Assembly (NCBI GenBank): GCA_023101725.1
Contig: JALJCO010003454.1
Coordinates: 1-64,000 of the forward strand
Direction of reading: 5' to 3'
DNA: 64,000 bases
Source of the DNA: Atherinomorus stipes
Taxonomy: Eukaryota; Chordata; Actinopteri; Atheriniformes; Atherinidae
In this document: in pieces, positions 58,046 through 64,000 of the stretch
Layout of the letters: every line of letters starts with the position of its first letter
How positions within the stretch are numbered: the first letter of the stretch is position 1
Translations under genes and position numbers: made by a program
Notes under the pieces: model-generated
Databases searched by the model: none
What the model was told of the DNA's origin: nothing
Seen by the model: only the letters and a program-made list of their open reading frames with translations

Positions 58046-60746
58046 CAGAAAATGTGTAAACATCACAGTACCAAAAGTGTGTTTTTATATTCCAAGAGAT
58101 CATAAGCAGTTTCCAAGACTTTCCAGTGTTTACTTGTTGATAGATGCAGGAGCCACCATGAAACTGGACACTCATGGAAGTAGCTGCCCGTATGGAAACA
58201 TGTTGCTGCCAACAAAGGAGAAAAGGTGGGGCCTTAAAATTAAAACATGGAAAGTTTACTGTTCCGAAGATGCATTTAGCACATTAAAATGTTAGATTTG
58301 AATGGTTTGACAATATTTTCTACTCATTAAAATGTTTTTCATGTTATTACAACATTCCTTGTAAGTTATATTCTAAAAGAGTTTCCATTTAGATGTTATC
58401 GGTGATGGTGTACAGTATTATCTGAACAGTCAGACACTTCCACTTGCAAATACCCATGAATGGTGAGGGTTAGCTTACACAATTACATGGTTAGAGCTGG
58501 AACGAACATTTGATTGTGATACTACATTTTGAACAAGTGGACCAATGCAAGTCTTGCACATGTTATGGCGAGAATGAACAATGCAGAAAATCCCAGAAGC
58601 CAATCTTTTATTGCAATAATCTGCACTCACCCTGCACTGTTAAAGGCTGTGTTTTATGCCACTTTTTGTGGCATGTTCTGTTGTTCAATGTTATCTGTAA
58701 GTGTCTACAACAAACAGCCAGTACGGCTTTCTGTGCTGCCCGGCTGCTGCTGTTTGCTCCAACGGATCAATGCTGCACCGGAGGTAGGGGACATTAAAAA
58801 CCCCTCTGCCAGCTGGAGGAGATTAGGCTTTTTGTGTCAAACTTCCGATGCTTAATGATATTCATATAAGAATTATCAACGGATCAATATCTTATAGCAT
58901 GTACTACAAACAGTCACATCTGCAGTGGGTTTCTAATTACCCAAGCAGTGAGCCATGTAAGATCTTACATACCGAACAAAACAAAAATAAAAAAAATCTC
59001 ATAATCATGATCTGAATTATTTACAATTTAACATTTAACTGGATGAAACTTTAACAGTGTCTAAAACTGGGTTGTACATCAAAATATTGGTTATTCACTC
59101 AGACATTCTGCACAGTTTATTTGCAGAATATGGATGCCCTTAAGCCAAACTAAGAGAAAATACCACAGGCTCAGCCATGTGATGAAATGACTGGTGTGAC
59201 TGCTGAACAGGGAGCTGCTTTTAAAGCTTTTTCACTCTTTTTCTTTGCTCATTATTCTTAAAGTAAAACATGAAAACAGCACACAGTGAAAGTGGTTGTT
59301 TCATTGAGATGGACACAAATGATCCTTTACAGTATTTCAGATGGTGATTCTGTACATACATGCAGACGGGGGTAAGATGGGAGGCTGACTCAACTCTGAA
59401 AGTCGTAACAGTAACAGTACCACCTATTAATATAAACTTTATTTGCATTTAAAAAAAAACTCTTATGGCATGAGAAGACCTGCTGTCCTAAAAGCTTTGT
59501 ACTTGTACCAATTAAAATCCTCATGTCAAATCTGGGCCAATGGAAAGCTAAGGCTGTAGAGAGGAAAGCTGTACTGTAAGTCTTGCAGAAAACTAATTTA
59601 CCAACAAATTCTCCAAATAAAAGATGCAAAATATCCTGACTTTTAACCCTAAACATTGCAAAATAATAGATACACAACTAAACATGACCTGACACAGTGG
59701 TAGCCTTGTCATTGTAATTTATATCTTATGAAACCCCTTTAGAAAAACATGTAGAAATGTGCTAAATAACCCTAAAAGCCTCCTCTCTCCCAACAAAATA
59801 CTCTTGTTATGTATTGGGACAATGTTTGTTGGGGTTATCTGTAGGATGATTCCTTGGTAACTGCTCAAAATCAGTGCTTTGTTTGCAGTCAAAGCCCCCC
59901 AGCTAGATGTTCCACCTCTCAATCAAAGAAATAAGAGGGGTGGTTAAAGTTCCGACGCTGCAAAAATAGTGCTACGGAGCCCCGCGGTAGGTTGAGATTC
60001 AGGTAAAGCATCTCGTGCAAACCACTATGCGTGAGTAGAGTGTTTGGATCCTATTTCAAGTTTAGACAGAAAGGGGCTGAACGGCTGCCAGGTAAACAAA
60101 GCAGCGCAGGTACTGATTTGGCCCCATGTTTATGCTTACACAAAACAGCCTACAGCGCTGCTGAATGGATGTAGGTCCTATCAGCTGCAGCGATAAAGCG
60201 AGGTGTCTACGATTGAGATCAATCATTGCTCCCTTTTCTTTTTTACCCCTCCCAATTCCCTGAACTCCCTCCAAGCCTTCCAGCTTGACATGAGAGGGGA
60301 CTCTAGCGTGTGAAGAGTTGAAATGGACGATAGCAGTAGATAGGAGAGGAGGTATGAAGCTCATGTAGCCCGCATGGCTGACGTTCGCTGACAGACATGC
60401 CTTAACAGTAACATTTTACAGGCGGATTAAGGGGTGCTTTTGGGTCTGCTTTCCTCTGGGAGAAGTATGCTTTGAGTTTTGCAGCTCATCATCTGATTTC
60501 ATGTCGACCAAGTCATTAGAAGTGTTTGATGACAGATTTTAGCCTTTGAAATTTGAAGACTAAAAGTAAACTTACATGTACTGTAAGTTGGATTAATGCA
60601 AGTTAATCTTATGAGGTATTTTGCATGAGGACATTAGACACAAATAATGTTATTGCTTTAAACTCTTACAGTAACAGTAGCTGTGTTTATATGGACATAA
60701 GTATTCAGATTATAAGCCTGATCAGAATGAAAATGCTTCATGTAAA
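58046..60746. other. Unassigned stretch
   Basis: 2.7 kb with no confident feature. A cysteine-rich frame at 58510-58797 and an overlapping one are judged chance. Confidence 0.45.
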
Positions 60747-60881
60747 TGTGACAGTCACTATGCCTCCAAGTGATCATTCACCCCGGCTACTTGGCCAAGG
60801 GGGGATCCCTTTGGCTGATTGGTTAGCACACATGACTCTCTCCTGGGAGTCTGGGAATCAAATCTTGCCTGGACCCTCCTT
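60747..60881 (+). mobile_element. tRNA-like TGTGRCAG element, copy 4 (3' end lost)
   Basis: Starts TGTGACAGTCACTATGCC, then ccggctacttggccaagggg, the A-box-like cctttggctgattggttagc, tgactctctcctgggagtct and the B-box-like gggaatcaaatcttgcctgg. The usual terminal gccaca is absent. Instead a 9-bp direct repeat atgtaaatg (60740-60748 and 60882-60890) flanks the copy. It is either truncated or was inserted by a different route. Confidence 0.68.
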
Positions 60882-61525
60882 ATGTAAATGGAAAATCACA
60901 GGGTTCTGATCCAATCAAGTTCATTCAGGTCAAAATTTGATTCTGATTGAGATGGCTGGGTTTGTTTCTTACATGAGAAGACATATTCCAAATGTTAGCC
61001 AGAAATGAACCATACTGTGCATGCCTGATGAATCCCACACTTTACATTACGGCTTGTATTGCATTGCTGGCTTTACTCAATGAAGTTCAAAAGAAAAGAA
61101 AAGTTAAGACAGGGTGTGACCGAACAGAACTGATCAGTAGAGGCGTGCGATACTGCAAGATTTGGTATCAATCCGACACCAAGTAAATAATATCGTTGGT
61201 ACTGATACCATTACTTCGTAGGAAAATGGTACTGATAACCATTGATACTTTTCCTTAGAAAAAAAGAGATAACTCACAAAGAAAAAAATTTGGCATTGTC
61301 TTGGAAAGAAAGCTGATTTTACAACCCAAATGGTTCTGTAAACCATTTTATCTTCCTTATTTATGAATATTCTGACAGTTTTTAAGCCTTATATTAATGT
61401 ATTGCTGTTATCACACTCACATAGAATGATATCGATACTAATGTTGGTATTGCTATTATCAATATTTGGACTGATCTGCCCACCACTCATCAGTATGTCA
61501 TACAAAAACACTACTTCAGATTTTA

Positions 61526-62122
61526 GGGGCGTATTCAGAAAGCATAGTCCACGAGTCTCGGTCCGTTTGGGGACTCGGTTCTGTTGGGGGGGGGGGTGGT
61601 CTTTCGGACCGAGATCGCGTTCATGTTGCACGATTGCCAAACGAGCCAAGAATGAGAATCTCAGGTGGCGCTGCTTTCGGATTCACCGTAGGCGAGGACA
61701 AGACGCACGTACTAGAAGGTTCTCACAACTTCTGTTTCCTCCACAAAGCGACATTATTTTTGTACGAGGAGCTGGATATGATTTCATCAGATCAAATATC
61801 GAATTAAGCTTTTACTTCCTCGTAACTCCATGTCTGACTACGAACCATCTTTATAAGTACTGCAGTCCCACACGTGTGTTTGTTGTCGTAGCGTTTACCC
61901 ACGTTGTCCAGCGTTTTACCCACAATGCCAATGCAATTTGTAGTCCACTTCCTGTCTTTGGGTCACTTGAATCGGACCGAGACCTGAGTTTGCAGGCGGA
62001 CCGAGTCCGGTTGTTTGTTCAGGATCAGAGTCCGTTGGCACATTCACAACTGCCCTAAAAGAAGCGGACTTTCCGAGCAAACGGACTCTGATTCGAATCA
62101 AAAAAGCTTTGTGAATGCGCCC
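61526..62122. mobile_element. PIF/Harbinger-like short element with TTA duplication
   Basis: TTA at 61523-61525 and 62123-62125 flanks GGGGCGTATTCAGAAAGC and (right, read inward) GGGCGCATTCACAAAGC. Subterminal cggtccgtttgg, ggaccgagtccg and gagtccgttgg words repeat inside both ends. An 11-base G run at 61586-61596. The 231-codon ORF that starts before the element and runs across it has no recognisable domain and is probably chance in GC-rich sequence. Confidence 0.75.
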
Positions 62123-62125
62123 TTA

Positions 62126-63879
62126 AAGAATCAGAGAAATTAAAATTGGTGAAACAGCAACAGGTACATGCACCAGTGTTTGTTCACAACTAAAATCAGT
62201 TTCTTCTTCTACTGCTGTTTCAAGAAAGTCAGACACTGGTACATTTTTACTTTACATTTATTCCATTCAAACACATGATGCATGTAAACGTACTTCATGA
62301 TCAGAATAACTGCTCCAGGTTTATGTAAATGGTACTAGTCTGACCAGAATTGTAACCCAGTTGACGAACATAAACATGGCCTCTGCGAGACTTCAGCTAA
62401 CCAGAAGAGAACTTTGACTGCAGGGAAAATTGGTGAACCATCAGGGCTGGTGCAGCCAGACTAACCAGCTGACAAAGCTGTCAAAGCATGGCTACGTTTA
62501 CCACAAACTATTAATAAATGTAGACTGGGACCAAAGCGAAACCTGGACCAACTTTAATCCACCTGATAGGGTCACCTTAGCACCACAATCCCAGTTGCTC
62601 CTCTGCTTTTCAGAAGTGCATCGTTGGTGAACCTGTAGGGTGAAGAGCTACAGTTAGGTCGTCTTTCTGCCAGGTTCCACTGTTCTGAGGGGAAAATTGA
62701 GAAGAGGAGGTCATGTAAGCTGCAGAAGCTATTTGGCAGATAACAACTGGATGGTACGAGAGGTAGATTTCTAAAAAGATTTTGCATTCAAACAACTCGT
62801 GCCAGCTTCTCAGACAAAATTCCTGATTTTTGCTCACATATTGTGATTCAAATTGCCAGTGCAAAAATTACTTTATATATCAAGGAAATAAACTACGTGG
62901 GAGTTACATCACTGTCTTTGCATGCAATTTAGGTCCTGGTAGTGCCAGGCTGCCTTTCACCCGTGCTTCACCTGTACTTCACCTCTTTCCTTAATTACTT
63001 TAATTATACCTTTGTTGGCTCCGTTTATTTATGTCTATTTTTTTTCCTTTCTGTTGGACTGGCAGGGTGTGAGCACCTCAGGTGAGAATGCAGAAGAACC
63101 AAAATAGCAACGAGCAGCTGCCAAGTGACTTCAGGATATGCTGCTCCATTTTATCAGATTTCATTTGTTAATTGCTGACACAGAGGCTGCAGAGATTTAT
63201 GCTTACCAAAGCACACATGTGAGAGCTCTGTGGGTCCCTGCATGTATTTATTTCTGTTTATGTCTATCGAGTGTCAGCCAGAACATTTTGATGCTTCGTG
63301 CAGAAGTTTTCAGGTTGCATTCATTATGGAAAGTTCTTGCATCAGAACAGCTTCATGGGAACTATGTTCTCAGGTGTGCCTCTGATTATATGGATGGAGG
63401 GCCCCCCACTATTTATCTTCTGAAACACAAAGATGTGATTCTACAGAAACACAACAAAGCAGACAGCAAACATTTAGAGGACCCACATTTCAGGATAATT
63501 ACAGTAATCACAGAGTGAAGAATAAACTAGATGGAATGCATGCATCTTGCTCTTCTATTTTGCCAAAGAACATACGCAGCGCACACCTTCACACCCACAC
63601 ACCTGAGCAGACACAGCTGCAGACAAAAATACACTCTGGTACACAAGCTCTGCTTTGGTGCTCGCTGCGCCGGCTGCAGGAATGAGTGGAATTAATGTGG
63701 AATGTTTGAACTTTAAGCTGGCTGTGAAATAGACACACCGCTGTACCTACCTGTGCGCCCCAATGAAGCATGTCTACTATCAGCGGCCTCTGTCAGAGCA
63801 GGGAATCTTGGGAATCTCAGCCACGCAGCACCTCTTGTTGCCATTCCTCCCAACCCTACTCACACACACAACCCACACT
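62126..63879. other. Unassigned stretch
   Basis: No confident feature. Minus-strand frames around 62570-62860 are overlapping shadows with no recognisable domain. Confidence 0.45.
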
Positions 63880-63953
63880 TTGTTTATACAAAGACATGGG
63901 GGCTGGACACCCTTCACTCACTGAGAAGAAAGACAACAAAGATGAGATACAGG
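63880..63953 (+). other. Possible exon end with strong splice donor
   Basis: aaagatgagatacag|gtaaga gives a near-consensus donor (CAG|GTAAGA) after base 63953, with an ATG 12 bases earlier in fair context (acaaagATG). This could be the end of a 5' exon continuing to the right of the window. There is no promoter or upstream evidence, so it is a weak candidate. Confidence 0.2.
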
Positions 63954-64000
63954 TAAGAAGTCATCTAGAGACATGCAGACAAGGGTTAGCGTGTGAGCGC

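Noticed and set aside
58510..58855. Cysteine-rich frame that looks like a small secreted domain
   Set aside because: No signal peptide, no splice-like borders, irregular cysteine spacing, and an equally long overlapping frame. Best read as chance.
61363..62058. 231-codon ORF, the longest in the window
   Set aside because: It crosses the boundary of a Harbinger-like element, changes composition there, and shows no domain. GC-rich sequence lowers stop frequency.
60680..62365. Outer element defined by ctgatcagaatg / catgatcagaataa words around the 61.5-kb element
   Set aside because: Some inverted similarity exists, but no continuous terminal repeat or target duplication could be aligned.
1..64000. 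CRISPR arrays, bacterial operons, phage or viral genes
   Set aside because: No spaced direct-repeat array, no ribosome-binding-site-led ORF series, and no viral protein motif seen. Composition and repeats are vertebrate.

Overview
The window looks like noncoding DNA from a ray-finned fish, most likely a spiny-rayed teleost. It contains no open reading frame that I can assign to a host protein. What can be read is a dense set of small cut-and-paste DNA elements, two kinds of tRNA-derived repeat, and worn pieces of LINE retrotransposons and Tc1/hAT transposases. The teleost call rests on this mix: Tc1-type short elements, TTAA-flanked elements starting AAAGG, a hAT element starting TAGGGATGCACCGAT, and the LINE 3' end reading 'gagcctatcccagct'.

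Layout. 0-10 kb: a 1.1-kb foldback element (280-1416), ACTGTAA-rich elements (2128-2373; 7611-8741, the latter split by a TTAA element at 7748-8361), two Tc1-type short elements (3651-4231, 9685-10228), a Tc1 transposase pseudogene (about 4400-4850) and half of a foldback element (5600-6156). 10-20 kb: a quiet stretch, a tRNA SINE (13.6 kb), nested elements at 14.2-15.3 kb, and a LINE 3' end at 18.0-19.0 kb split by a 135-bp tRNA-like element. 20-32 kb: a three-element nest (21225-22914), a related copy at 27781-28224, a TTAA element at 30662-31271 and a second LINE 3' end. 33-43 kb: a reverse-strand SINE, a LINE reverse-transcriptase fragment cut by a TTAA element (35384-36236), foldbacks at 36.5, 40.2 and 40.7-41.9 kb, and a hAT end abutting a Tc1 pseudogene. 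43-64 kb: mostly quiet, with further tRNA-like copies (49.4, 57.7, 60.7 kb), a palindromic element at 51.4 kb, a GATAC-type satellite at 56.1 kb, a TTAA element at 56.4 kb and a PIF/Harbinger-like element at 61.5 kb.

Main results. (1) Twelve short elements carry TTAA, or a one-sided or decayed TTAA, at their ends; most begin A-G just inside it. One insertion is confirmed because removing it rejoins a LINE reading frame. (2) A four-copy family, 135-165 bp long, has TGTGRCAG...CTGYCACA ends and 4-bp target duplications in two copies, and carries a tRNA-like core. Those ends fit integrase-type transposition (Ginger-like element or solo LTR), an odd setting for tRNA boxes. (3) The order of insertions in the 21-23 kb nest can be inferred from the junctions. 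Three weak exon-like stretches (143-248, 6543-6761, 63880-63953) are the only hints of host genes. No database search was possible, so family names rest on recognition of motifs.
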